Shown here: in pieces, positions 8,674 to 17,004 of the stretch
Numbering within the stretch: the stretch's first letter is position 1
How the letters are laid out: each line of letters opens with the position of its first letter
Origin: Larkinella bovis
GTDB taxonomy: Bacteria > Bacteroidota > Bacteroidia > Cytophagales > Spirosomataceae
Assembly (NCBI RefSeq): GCF_042655385.1
Contig: NZ_JBHSMA010000014.1
Span: 62,001 to 126,000, forward strand
Reading direction: 5' to 3'
DNA length: 64,000 bases
The notes under the pieces: model-generated
Databases searched by the model: none
What the model saw: only the letters and a program-made list of their open reading frames with translations
What the model was told of the DNA's origin: nothing
Program-made: the position numbers and the translations under genes

Positions 8674-10343
8674 CCGTATTCAACCATTTCCTCTTTTCAT
8701 TTCGTTCATCCGATCCCCTGCACTGGATGCTGGCCATACTGCTGGTGGCGCTACTCTTCATTCAGGTCTGGCTGATTGTGGGAAACAGGGGGATTTCGCG
8801 TCGCAGAAAGTGGATTCGGGGCTTCCTGAATGTCGGACTGTGGCTCGTACTGGTCAGCTATTTCCTTCGGCTGGAATGGAACGTTCCGCATCGTTCGAAG
8901 GCGGTTTTGATCGCCGATCCGGATGTGCCGTCCGGTTTTCTGAACGAGTTGAACGATAGCCTGCGCCTAGAACGGATGGTTCGGGCGACTGCCTTTCAGT
9001 CATCGACGTTCAGAAAACAACTGGTTGACGGTTCCATTGATTCGGTCACCCTGGTGGGAAGCGGTTTTTCGCCCGATGCGTTAGCGCAGCTGAGCCGACA
9101 AACCGTACGCTGGATTCCGTACAGCCCGCCCGACCGGATTCAGTTCTGGCAGTGGAAGGGGATCGTTCGAAAGGGCGACCTGCAAACCGTTCGCGGGTCG
9201 ATCCAATCGTCGCATTCGCAGCGGCTTAAACTCCGGTTCGGTGAACAGACGCTCGATAGTTTAACGATCCCAATGGGGTATTCGACTTTCCAGTTGCAGT
9301 TTCCGGTTTTTTCGCAGGGACGCACCGAGGTAGAATTGGTCCTCGACCAAAAACCGCTGGATACGCTCCGGTTTTTTGCCCGGAAGCCGGAGCCGGTTAC
9401 GTACCAGTTTCTACTGGATTATCCGGATTTCGAAAGCAAAACGCTCGCGGACTGGCTGGGGAAAAAGGGTAATTCCGTCCAACTGATTTCGCGCGTTTCC
9501 AGAGACATCAGCAACCGTGTTCAGATCAACCGGGCTGCTGCCCCGGACGTCCTGATTACAGACCCGGGTAACGTGACGAATCCGGCGGTTAAGAAGGCCG
9601 TTGCGCAGGGAAAACCGGTCTTATTGATAAACAGTTCGGACCCGGAAGCGGACAGCAAAACTCTCAATCAGGCGCTGGGAACCCGCTGGCGGGTGAAGAA
9701 AATCGCCAACGAAGCGACGGTTTCTGTCGGGAATGGGTTGCAGGCATTGCCGTTCCAATTCGTTGAGGCTCCGAATCAGTTTGCGGTTTGGGGCTATCCC
9801 GTTGCGGTTCAGAAAACAACGGCGAACATCGGTTTTAGTCTGCTGAGCGAAACGTATCCGCTGAAATTGAGTGGTGATACCCTGGCCTACGACCGAATCT
9901 GGACGGCGATTCTGGCAGAACTGCAACCCGGTTACACCAACAACGTTCAGGTCGATGCGCCGGTTTTTGCGGGGCTTCGGACGGTGGTTCGGTTCAATAA
10001 CCTGATGGCGAAACCCCCGTCTGTCCGGCTGGGCCAGGAGCCGATTCGGCTGACCTATTCGGCGATCAACGAGTTGTCGGCCGAGCTTTCGTATACCTTT
10101 GGTCGTTCGGGCTGGCAGTCGCTACAGGATTCGCTGGAAATCTACGTGGATTCGCCGGGGCGCAAAACCAGTTACGGCAATCCGCTGCTGGGGGCGTATA
10201 TGCGGGCCCGGTCGATTGAAACGGAAGTTGCAAAAGCCGCGGTTCTGCGCTCGCTTTCCGTTCAAATACCGGACTGGGGCTGGTTTCTGCTATTCCTGGG
10301 TTGTTTAACGCTGCTTTGGCTGGAACCAAAATTTAGCATTTGA
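8670..10343 (+). CDS. Hypothetical BatA-like inner membrane protein
   Basis: A 557-residue protein with two N-terminal membrane helices (about residues 17-36 and 48-64), a large extracytoplasmic middle part, and one C-terminal helix (about 535-551). The segment DVLITDPGNVTNPAVKKAVAQG followed by KPVLLINSS resembles the nucleotide-free, glutamine-amidotransferase-like folds of other Bat-associated proteins. I start it at ATG 8670, which overlaps the previous stop as ATGA; a TTG 15 bases upstream would add five residues. It closes the plus-strand operon that began before the window. No family name can be given with certainty; position suggests a structural partner of the MoxR-DUF58 system. Confidence 0.7.
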   Translation: MTVFNHFLFSFRSSDPLHWMLAILLVALLFIQVWLIVGNRGISRRRKWIRGFLNVGLWLVLVSYFLRLEWNVPHRSKAVLIADPDVPSGFLNELNDSLRLERMVRATAFQSSTFRKQLVDGSIDSVTLVGSGFSPDALAQLSRQTVRWIPYSPPDRIQFWQWKGIVRKGDLQTVRGSIQSSHSQRLKLRFGEQTLDSLTIPMGYSTFQLQFPVFSQGRTEVELVLDQKPLDTLRFFARKPEPVTYQFLLDYPDFESKTLADWLGKKGNSVQLISRVSRDISNRVQINRAAAPDVLITDPGNVTNPAVKKAVAQGKPVLLINSSDPEADSKTLNQALGTRWRVKKIANEATVSVGNGLQALPFQFVEAPNQFAVWGYPVAVQKTTANIGFSLLSETYPLKLSGDTLAYDRIWTAILAELQPGYTNNVQVDAPVFAGLRTVVRFNNLMAKPPSVRLGQEPIRLTYSAINELSAELSYTFGRSGWQSLQDSLEIYVDSPGRKTSYGNPLLGAYMRARSIETEVAKAAVLRSLSVQIPDWGWFLLFLGCLTLLWLEPKFSI

Positions 10344-10369
10344 CCTCTCATAAAATTCCAGTAGCTTTG
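10339..10369 (+). promoter_or_regulatory. Probable metK promoter (Bacteroidota type)
   Basis: TTTG at 10339-10342 and TAGCTTTG at 10362-10369 match the -33 (TTTG) and -7 (TAnnTTTG) elements of Bacteroidota housekeeping promoters with 19 bases between them. Transcription would start near 10376, giving a leader of about 25 bases before the metK ATG. Confidence 0.6.
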
Positions 10370-10400
10370 TGGCTGTTTTTGGTCTTAAATCTAACGTACA

Positions 10401-11654
10401 ATGCCTTATCTATTTACCTCAGAGTCAGTCTCTGAAGGACATCCCGACAAAGTTGCGGATCAGATTTCCGATGCATTGATTGACCACTTTCTGGCGTATG
10501 ATCCGTCCAGCAAGGTTGCCTGCGAGACCCTCGTTACAACCGGTCAGGTCGTTTTGGCGGGCGAGGTAAAAACCAATACATACCTTGACGTTCAGAAAAT
10601 TGCGCGCGAAGTCATCAAACGAATTGGATACACCAAGAGTGAATACATGTTTGAAGCCAACTCGTGCGGAATCCTGTCGGCCATTCACGATCAGTCGGCG
10701 GATATCAACCAGGGGGTTGAACGTTCCAATCCCGAAGATCAGGGGGCGGGTGACCAGGGGATGATGTTTGGCTACGCGACCAACGAAACCGAAAACTTCA
10801 TGCCGCTGCCGCTGGATCTGGCGCACAAGATTTTGCAGGAACTCTCGTATATCCGTAACCACGAATCGGATATTCTGACGTATCTGCGGCCCGATGCGAA
10901 GTCGCAGGTGACGATTGAATACAGCGATGACGACAAACCGGTGCGGATTGACACCATTGTGGTTTCGACACAACACGATGATTTCGGTACGGATGCGGTG
11001 ATGCTGGAGCGGATTCGCGAAGACATCATCAACATTGTAATTCCGCGCGTGAAGGCGAAGCTGAAACCGGACTTGCAGGCGCTTTTCACCGACAATATTA
11101 CGTATTACATCAACCCGACGGGCAAGTTTGTCATCGGCGGCCCGCATGGCGATACCGGTTTGACGGGTCGTAAAATCATTGTAGATACCTACGGGGGCAA
11201 AGGGGCTCATGGCGGGGGCGCCTTCTCCGGGAAAGATCCTTCGAAAGTAGACCGTTCGGCGGCTTACGCGACGCGGCACATTGCCAAAAACCTTGTGGCA
11301 GCCGGTTTGTGCGACCAGGTGCTGGTGCAGGTTTCCTATGCGATCGGGGTGGCTAAACCCTGCGGTTTGTACGTGAACACCTACAACTCCGCCAAAGTGG
11401 ACATGACCGACGGCGAAATTGCGACCAAAATCGAAGAACTGTTCGATATGCGGCCGTATGCCATTGAGCAGCGCCTGAAACTGCGCAATCCGATTTATTC
11501 AGAAACCGCAGCGTACGGACACATGGGCCGCCAGAACCAGGTTGTGAAAAAAGTTTTTGGCTCGAACGGCAGTACGAAAGAAGTCGAAGTCGAACTCTTT
11601 ACGTGGGAGAAACTCGACTATGTTGATAAAGTCAAAGAAGCGTTTGGGCTCTAA
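10401..11654 (+). CDS. metK: S-adenosylmethionine synthetase
   Basis: A 417-residue MetK. It joins methionine and ATP into S-adenosylmethionine with release of phosphate and diphosphate. Signatures are present: the N-terminal SESVSEGHPDKVADQISDA with the ATP-binding His, the GAGDQGMMFGYA hexapeptide region at about residues 116-127, and the glycine-rich GGGAFSGKDPSKVDRSAAYA loop with the catalytic lysine near residue 280. Length fits the family. It has its own promoter and is followed by a strong bidirectional terminator, so it is a single-gene transcript. Cytoplasmic, essential enzyme. Confidence 0.98.
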   Translation: MPYLFTSESVSEGHPDKVADQISDALIDHFLAYDPSSKVACETLVTTGQVVLAGEVKTNTYLDVQKIAREVIKRIGYTKSEYMFEANSCGILSAIHDQSADINQGVERSNPEDQGAGDQGMMFGYATNETENFMPLPLDLAHKILQELSYIRNHESDILTYLRPDAKSQVTIEYSDDDKPVRIDTIVVSTQHDDFGTDAVMLERIREDIINIVIPRVKAKLKPDLQALFTDNITYYINPTGKFVIGGPHGDTGLTGRKIIVDTYGGKGAHGGGAFSGKDPSKVDRSAAYATRHIAKNLVAAGLCDQVLVQVSYAIGVAKPCGLYVNTYNSAKVDMTDGEIATKIEELFDMRPYAIEQRLKLRNPIYSETAAYGHMGRQNQVVKKVFGSNGSTKEVEVELFTWEKLDYVDKVKEAFGL

Positions 11655-11682
11655 AACCTGCGGGTGGTCCATCGGTTGAACC

Positions 11683-11714
11683 AAAAAAAGCCGTCCTGAA
11701 AGGACGGCTTTTTT
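11683..11714. terminator. Bidirectional terminator between metK and the hibernation factor gene
   Basis: A GC-rich stem, GCCGTCCT with AGGACGGC (11690-11697 and 11701-11708), has a three-base loop and is flanked by a run of seven A and a run of six T. It therefore works as an intrinsic terminator on both strands, fitting the converging metK and hibernation factor genes. Confidence 0.9.
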
Positions 11715-11731
11715 ATTGAGGAACGAATTGG

Positions 11732-12106
11732 TTAGTACTCGAGGTCTTCATTCAGAACGCCCTCTTCCACCAAATCCCGCGACTCTTTGATCTGCTGCGC
11801 GGAAATATTACGTTGTTTATCTTTATGACGTTTTAACTTGTTTTTGAGTGTGTCGATCACCATATCGGTTGCTTCTTCGAACGTGGTACCCTGTTGACGA
11901 ACGAAGATGGAATCTCCCGGCAAAAACAGTTTAACTTCAAAAACTTTCTGTTTGATTTTGCTGGTATCGCTCCCCTCCAACCTCAAATAAACCTCACCGC
12001 TAATAATCCGGTCGTTGAAGGTGTCTAATTTGTCGAGCTTCTTCTGAATGAAGTCCAGCAACTTTTGATCTGCCGTAAAATGGACGCAATGAATTTGAAT
12101 TCTCAT
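11732..12106 (-). CDS. raiA: Ribosome hibernation-promoting factor (HPF/RaiA family, short form)
   Basis: A 124-residue protein from the ATG at 12106. It begins MRIQIHCVHFTADQKLLDFIQKKLDKL, the standard beta-alpha start of the HPF/YfiA fold, and carries the conserved FEEATDMVIDTLKNKLKRHKDK helix. Such proteins bind the 30S subunit at the tRNA and mRNA sites and silence ribosomes in stationary phase or stress. The reading frame extends 45 codons upstream to 12241, but that stretch is rich in residues unlike the family and adds nothing conserved. The C-terminus is acidic and the long-form dimerisation domain is absent. Confidence 0.92.
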   Translation of the reverse strand: MRIQIHCVHFTADQKLLDFIQKKLDKLDTFNDRIISGEVYLRLEGSDTSKIKQKVFEVKLFLPGDSIFVRQQGTTFEEATDMVIDTLKNKLKRHKDKQRNISAQQIKESRDLVEEGVLNEDLEY

Positions 12107-12367
12107 ACGTGTCGCATGGTTTAAAGTTAAACAAGGAACCCATGGACTACCTAAGTTTGGAAATCCTGTTGACAGAAGCAAGAGGGTGCACGAAATATCC
12201 AACTTAGGCAATTGTCCAATTTTGTACGAATGCTTACTCACGATTCAAAACCAACATTTATCGTACCAACCGTCATCTGCGGTAATGCAAAAATTCTTCT
12301 TATTATCTAATTTGACAATCTGATAAATCAGCAATCAGGGCTGATTTTTGTCATTTTTTGGCATAAA

Positions 12368-13228
12368 TTACGTATTGACCACCTCGCCCCCATTCACGTG
12401 CAGGACCTGGCCGGTCATATAGGACGCATCCTCCGACGCCAGGAAAACAAAGGCCGGAGCGACTTCCGCCGGTTGCCCGACGCGTTCCAGGGGCGTGTCT
12501 TTTCCAAACTCCGCCACTTCTTTTTCGGTTTTGGTCGCAACAATCAGCGGGGTCCAGATGGGGCCGGGTGCTACCGCGTTGACCCGGATGTTGCGCTCCA
12601 CCAAATGTTGCGATAACGACCGCGTTAATGCCGTTACGGCCCCTTTGGTCGAGGCATAATCGACCAGTGCCTTGCTGCCCCGGTACGACACGACCGACGT
12701 CGTATTGATGATGCAATCGTAGGCTGTCATATGAGGCAATGCCTGCCGGATCAGCCGAAACATGGCCAGAATATTCAGCTCGAAGGTCTCGATCAGTTGC
12801 TGGTCCGAAATCGCCGTAAACTCGCGCTGTTCGACATGGTTGGCGGCATTGTTGACCAGGATGTTGATGTGGTGGTATTCGGCAATGACATGATCAACTG
12901 CTTGTCTGATAAATGACGGGTTTCGCAGGTCCCCGGACAGGAGCAGACAACGCCGTCCTTCGGCTTCTACCAGCCTTTTGGTCTTTTCTGCATCGCCGGT
13001 TTCGCGCGGGTGGTACACGATGGCAAGGTCGGCCCCTTCGCGGGCAAAATGCACCGCGACGGCCCGGCCAATACCGCTGTCTCCGCCCGTTATCAGGGCG
13101 ATTTTATCCTGTAATTTTCCGCTGCCGACGTAGGTATCGCGGATGTAAATGGGTTGCGGATGCATCAGTTCTTCCAGCCCCGGCTGCTCGTTCTGGTGCT
13201 GGGGCGGTGTTTCCTGTTCTAGATTCAT
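12368..13228 (-). CDS. SDR family oxidoreductase (YhxC/GspA39-like)
   Basis: A 286-residue short-chain dehydrogenase. The cofactor loop is GGDSGIG at about residues 48-54 and the catalytic YxxxK is YASTK. The N-terminal extension with PPQHQ and GSGKL is typical of the glucose/ribitol dehydrogenase-like group related to Bacillus general stress protein 39. It should be an NAD(P)-dependent oxidoreductase in the cytoplasm; the substrate is unknown. It lies 15 bases after a close paralogue (13244-14098) in the same direction, so the two form a duplicated pair that is probably co-transcribed. Confidence 0.88.
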   Translation of the reverse strand: MNLEQETPPQHQNEQPGLEELMHPQPIYIRDTYVGSGKLQDKIALITGGDSGIGRAVAVHFAREGADLAIVYHPRETGDAEKTKRLVEAEGRRCLLLSGDLRNPSFIRQAVDHVIAEYHHINILVNNAANHVEQREFTAISDQQLIETFELNILAMFRLIRQALPHMTAYDCIINTTSVVSYRGSKALVDYASTKGAVTALTRSLSQHLVERNIRVNAVAPGPIWTPLIVATKTEKEVAEFGKDTPLERVGQPAEVAPAFVFLASEDASYMTGQVLHVNGGEVVNT

Positions 13229-13243
13229 GAGGGTAGGCAGTTT

Positions 13244-14098
13244 TCAGGCGTTGATAATTGTTCCGCCGTTGGGATGGAGGGTTTGACCGGTTACATACGT
13301 GGAATCATCAGAAGCCAGATACACGTAGGCGGGGGCCACTTCGCTGGGTTGCCCGGGGCGTTTCATCGGTACATCCTTTCCAAACTGGGCTACTTCCGGG
13401 GCACTGACCGACGCGGGATTCAACGGGGTCCAGATAGGACCGGGCGCGACTCCATTGACGCGAATCTTTTTGTCCGCCAGATTCGACGACAACGCCCGGG
13501 TAAAGCTCATAATGGCACCTTTCGTGGCGGAGTATTCGGGCAGGTCAGCGCGGCCCTGGTAGGCCGTAACCGAGGTGGTGTTGATGATGCAGTCGCCTGC
13601 CTGGAGGTGTTTGAGAGCCGCTCGGGTCACCCGGAAAAAGGAGTAAATGTTGATTTCGAACGTTTTGACCAGGTCATCGTCGGTCATATCCTCAAATTGT
13701 TGGTGCTGCAACTGAAAACCGGCGTTGTTGACCAGAATGTTCAGTTTGCCAAACCGCCGGACCGTATCGTCGACGATTTGCTCACAGTATGAGGGGTTGC
13801 GCAAATCGCCCGGCAGGAGCAAACACGGCTGGCCTTCCTTTTCTACCAGGGCTCTGGTTTTCCGGGCATCTTCTTCTTCGCGGGGTGTATAGGAAATGGC
13901 AATCTGGGCCCCTTCGCGGGCGAAATGCACCGCGACGGCCCGCCCAATGCCACTATCTCCTCCCGTGATCAACGCCACTTTTCCCTTCAATTTCCCCGAC
14001 CCGACATACGTATACCGAATTACTTTCGGCTGCGGGTCCAGCTCGCTTTCCAGACCCGGTTGTATGTCCTGATGCTGGGGTGGAATTTTCGTTTCCAT
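13244..14098 (-). CDS. SDR family oxidoreductase, paralogue of the next gene downstream
   Basis: A 284-residue short-chain dehydrogenase with GGDSGIG as cofactor motif and YSATK as catalytic YxxxK. Like its neighbour it starts with PPQHQ and has GSGKLKGKVALITGG. The ATG at 14098 (METKIPPQHQ) is chosen because it lines up with the start of the paralogue; the frame runs 30 codons further upstream through a hydrophobic stretch that looks like chance coding. Both proteins probably descend from a local tandem duplication. The reaction is NAD(P)-dependent oxidoreduction; the substrate is not known. Upstream 14099-14297 holds no gene that I can support. Confidence 0.87.
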   Translation of the reverse strand: METKIPPQHQDIQPGLESELDPQPKVIRYTYVGSGKLKGKVALITGGDSGIGRAVAVHFAREGAQIAISYTPREEEDARKTRALVEKEGQPCLLLPGDLRNPSYCEQIVDDTVRRFGKLNILVNNAGFQLQHQQFEDMTDDDLVKTFEINIYSFFRVTRAALKHLQAGDCIINTTSVTAYQGRADLPEYSATKGAIMSFTRALSSNLADKKIRVNGVAPGPIWTPLNPASVSAPEVAQFGKDVPMKRPGQPSEVAPAYVYLASDDSTYVTGQTLHPNGGTIINA

Positions 14099-14297
14099 AC
14101 CGTTTCGTTCGTTGTTGAGTAAATCAGAAAGCTTGAATAGACAAAGGAGATGAGATAGAAGACAAGAGAAAATAAAACGCTGGTTCACAAACCTGATGGC
14201 CTTTTACGTCTCTTCTCTCATATCGCACCTCCCTGTCTATAAAGAACAACCTAATCCCGGTGGAATGGGTCGAATTCTATTATTAAACGGGACAATT

Positions 14298-14330
14298 AAA
14301 AAACCGGACACTGGTCAGTATCCGGTTTTT
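14298..14330 (-). terminator. Intrinsic terminator downstream of eboF
   Basis: CCGGA (14304-14308) pairs with TCCGG (14321-14325), with an inner ACTG/CAGT stem. The left side is a run of six A, which becomes a U tract in the minus-strand RNA. It lies 40 bases past the eboF stop and probably ends the eboB-F transcript. A T run on the other side could also stop plus-strand transcription. Confidence 0.75.
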
Positions 14331-14369
14331 AGAAGGTAATCTATTCGATTTCGGCGGTTTTCGGGTCTG

Positions 14370-15743
14370 CTACGACGTAAGGGATTCCCAGATTTTCCCG
14401 AAGACCTCAACGGCCTGAAGCGGTTTTCCGGTGGCTAATCCTTTTTGGGAGGAAACGAAAACCGGGTGGTAGTCAACCGGCGTACCGACGCGCCCGTGTG
14501 AGCCTTTGATCAGGGTCGCGTCCAGCGGAATGACGTTCATCAGGTACCGGAATCCCAGCTTTTTCCGGAGCAGTTTATAACCGGCTTTGAGCTTGATCAT
14601 CGGATTGGCCGGGTCCATAAACATCTCGACCGGATCGTACCCCGGTTTGCGGTGAATATCGACCAGCCGGGCGTAGTCCGGGGCTTTCGCGTCGTCGGTC
14701 CAGTAATAGTAGGTAAACCAGCTTTCGGCGTCGGCCATGACTACCAGATCACCCGCCCGCTCGTGGTCGATGTGATGCTCCTTTTTTCCGGCTTCGTCGA
14801 GAATCCGTTCAATACCGGCGGTTTTTTCCAGAATGGAACGAACCTGGGCCGCGCAGGAGGGGTCGTTGATGTAAATGTGAGCCACCTGGTGATCGGCCAC
14901 GGCAAACGCCCGCGAGGCTCCCGCATCCAGCAATTCCAGCCCCTGCTCGACCCGGACATTGATCAGTCCGGCTTCACGGAACAGGCGGTTCAGGTGGATC
15001 GGGCGGCTGACGTTCGTGATTCCGTACTCCGAGAGAAGGATGATTTCCGTACTTTGCCGCTCGTAATGCTGAATCAGGTCGCGCAAAACCGCGTCGATTT
15101 CGTGTAGTTCCTTCGAAATGTTGCTGAAATCGGTGCCGAACTTCTGGAGGCAGTAATCAAGATGCGGTAAATAAATCAGTGTCAGCGTCGGATCGTGCCA
15201 GCGATCCACCAGCAGCGAGGCATCGGCAATCCAGCGGGTTGATTTGATGTTGGCGTTCGGTCCCCAGAAGCTGAACAGCGGAAACGTACCCAGTGCATCC
15301 TGCAAACGGTCGCGCAGGTCGGACGGGTGGCTGTAGCAGTCGGGCGCTTTGACACCGTCGGCGTGGTATTGCGGACGCGGTGTGACCGAAAAATCGGCGG
15401 AGGAATACATGTTGTACCACCAGAACATTTTGGAAACCGTAAACGACGGATCCAGTTGCCGGGCGCGTTCCCAGATTTTCTCCCCGCCCACCAGTTTATT
15501 CGACTGTTTCCAGAATTTGATTTCGCAATCGGTCCGGTCATACCAGCCGTTGCCGACAATGCCGGTTTCGGTGGGCCATTTTCCCGTCACGTAAGTCGAT
15601 TGAACCGAGGTCGTGACGGCGGGCAGCATGGGTTCGATGGTCGAAAGCTGCTTACCGGAAACCCATTGTTTCAGAAAGGGGGTGTGTTCGCCAATCAGCG
15701 AGGACGACAACCCCACCACATCAATTACGACGGTTTTTTTCAT
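14370..15743 (-). CDS. eboF: EboF: nucleotide pyrophosphatase/phosphodiesterase-like protein
   Basis: A 457-residue member of the alkaline phosphatase superfamily, last gene of the ebo operon. D8 (VVIDVVG) and T44 (PAVTTSV, followed by TGKWPTETGI) fit the first metal ligand and nucleophile of phosphodiesterases, and H416 lies in GSHG. Other metal ligands differ from the usual pattern: the expected DxxxH is D196-YCL-Q200, and the usual SDHG is S-E239-Y240-G. The protein may bind metals differently or not act as a standard phosphodiesterase. No signal peptide is seen. Ebo proteins are linked to metabolite export in scytonemin-producing cyanobacteria; the cargo here is unknown. It is 34 bases after eboE. 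Confidence 0.85.
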   Translation of the reverse strand: MKKTVVIDVVGLSSSLIGEHTPFLKQWVSGKQLSTIEPMLPAVTTSVQSTYVTGKWPTETGIVGNGWYDRTDCEIKFWKQSNKLVGGEKIWERARQLDPSFTVSKMFWWYNMYSSADFSVTPRPQYHADGVKAPDCYSHPSDLRDRLQDALGTFPLFSFWGPNANIKSTRWIADASLLVDRWHDPTLTLIYLPHLDYCLQKFGTDFSNISKELHEIDAVLRDLIQHYERQSTEIILLSEYGITNVSRPIHLNRLFREAGLINVRVEQGLELLDAGASRAFAVADHQVAHIYINDPSCAAQVRSILEKTAGIERILDEAGKKEHHIDHERAGDLVVMADAESWFTYYYWTDDAKAPDYARLVDIHRKPGYDPVEMFMDPANPMIKLKAGYKLLRKKLGFRYLMNVIPLDATLIKGSHGRVGTPVDYHPVFVSSQKGLATGKPLQAVEVFGKIWESLTS

Positions 15744-15777
15744 ACTTGCGAATAGCCCTGCCAGGTCGTTACGACGG

Positions 15778-17004
15778 TTACAGGTTAATTTTATGCAAAA
15801 CCCACTCCAATTCCCGGCCGATGGAATCGTTGAGCCGCAGTTTCAAATCTTCGGGTAAGACTTCCCACGTATACGTTTCTACTTCCAATTGCTCCGTGAA
15901 GGGGTTAGCCTGCTGCAGACGAAGCACCTCACGAATATCGTCCTGCGTGGATTGCAGCAAACCGTAATCGTTCACAAATAACGGAACGTGAAAATGCGAC
16001 CGCCATTCGACGTGGTTTTGATCAAAGGCCAGCAGTGCTTCGGGCAAATCCGGAAACCGCAGCAAATCACCGGTCGAATTCCGGGCGACGACCTGGTGCA
16101 GGTAGGTTGGTTCGTTGAATTGCCGGAATTGGTCCAGAACCGCTTCCCGGCTATTTTCTTCAACCGGAAACGTAGCCTTCAGGGCCGCGCTGATCTGGAT
16201 TTTGCCGACGTTCAGATTATTGTCATTCAGCTTTTTAAGGACTTCTTCCGGCCGTTCGTAGCCCACGGCAAAGTGACAAACGTCGTAGCACAACTGCACG
16301 TGTTCGCGCAAAGCCGCTTCGCATTCGCTGGCCGAAAAACCGAACTCATCGTTGAGCCGCTCGATGCCGATCGGCAACAGATACAGATTGAACCAGTCGA
16401 TAAATTCGTCGGCGGTTTCGAGCAGACCATCGGGCTCGGGTTCCAGATCGAGGTGGAGGCTAATGCCTTCCTGCTGTTTGATCCGAACCAGTTCTTCCAC
16501 CACCGTCATCAACCGCTGGGTGGTTGCTTCAAACGCCAGATCGCGCTCGTCCGGGTTGTCCCACCGGAACCAGTAGCGGTAGGAAAGGGGCGAGGTCGAA
16601 ATACCGGCCCGGGTCAAGCGGTTTGCCCCTTTGGGCAGCAGCGCGGCCAGCAACTGGAAAAGCCGGATGGTGTAATCGACTCGTTCGGCCGTCCGCCAGT
16701 CGGGCGCGTGCACCTGGTCTTTGACGCGGGTGTGGTGAAAACCGCCGTACGGAAAACCGTTCATCGTGAAGACGTAACAGTCATTGTCGGTCAGCCATTG
16801 CTGAAACTCCCGCAGGCGTTCGGCCTGGGTCAGTTCCTGACTCGCCACGTTCGACAACCGCAGGCCGATCCCGAACGGCGCGTTGGGCGAAAGTTTTTGT
16901 TTGAGGGCTGGAATGGCCTGCTGGAGCGCGGTAAAATGCTCCGGCCAGTGTTCGCCCGCGTGAATATTGGTGCAGTACCCGAGATGTCCCAGTGCGGTTT
17001 TCAT
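15778..17004 (-). CDS. eboE: EboE: xylose isomerase-like TIM-barrel protein
   Basis: A 408-residue protein with a sugar-phosphate isomerase/epimerase-like TIM barrel. Typical metal-site strands are visible: HLDLEPEPDG (about residues 186-195) and CYDVCHFAVGYE (about 245-256). It begins LGYCTNIHAGEHW, which is characteristic of the EboE group. The start ATG overlaps the eboD stop by four bases, so the two are translationally coupled. In ebo clusters EboE is called a metabolite traffic protein, but its reaction is not established. Cytoplasmic; no signal peptide. Confidence 0.88.
   Translation of the reverse strand: MKTALGHLGYCTNIHAGEHWPEHFTALQQAIPALKQKLSPNAPFGIGLRLSNVASQELTQAERLREFQQWLTDNDCYVFTMNGFPYGGFHHTRVKDQVHAPDWRTAERVDYTIRLFQLLAALLPKGANRLTRAGISTSPLSYRYWFRWDNPDERDLAFEATTQRLMTVVEELVRIKQQEGISLHLDLEPEPDGLLETADEFIDWFNLYLLPIGIERLNDEFGFSASECEAALREHVQLCYDVCHFAVGYERPEEVLKKLNDNNLNVGKIQISAALKATFPVEENSREAVLDQFRQFNEPTYLHQVVARNSTGDLLRFPDLPEALLAFDQNHVEWRSHFHVPLFVNDYGLLQSTQDDIREVLRLQQANPFTEQLEVETYTWEVLPEDLKLRLNDSIGRELEWVLHKINL

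Noticed and set aside
12106..12241. Longer start for the hibernation factor
   Set aside because: The added 45 residues do not match the family; the ATG at 12106 gives the standard MRIQIHCVHF start.
12310..12360. AATCAGC/GCTGATT hairpin as terminator of the SDR gene
   Set aside because: Its T run is on the plus strand, but the genes there are on the minus strand, so I could not support a terminator in the needed direction.
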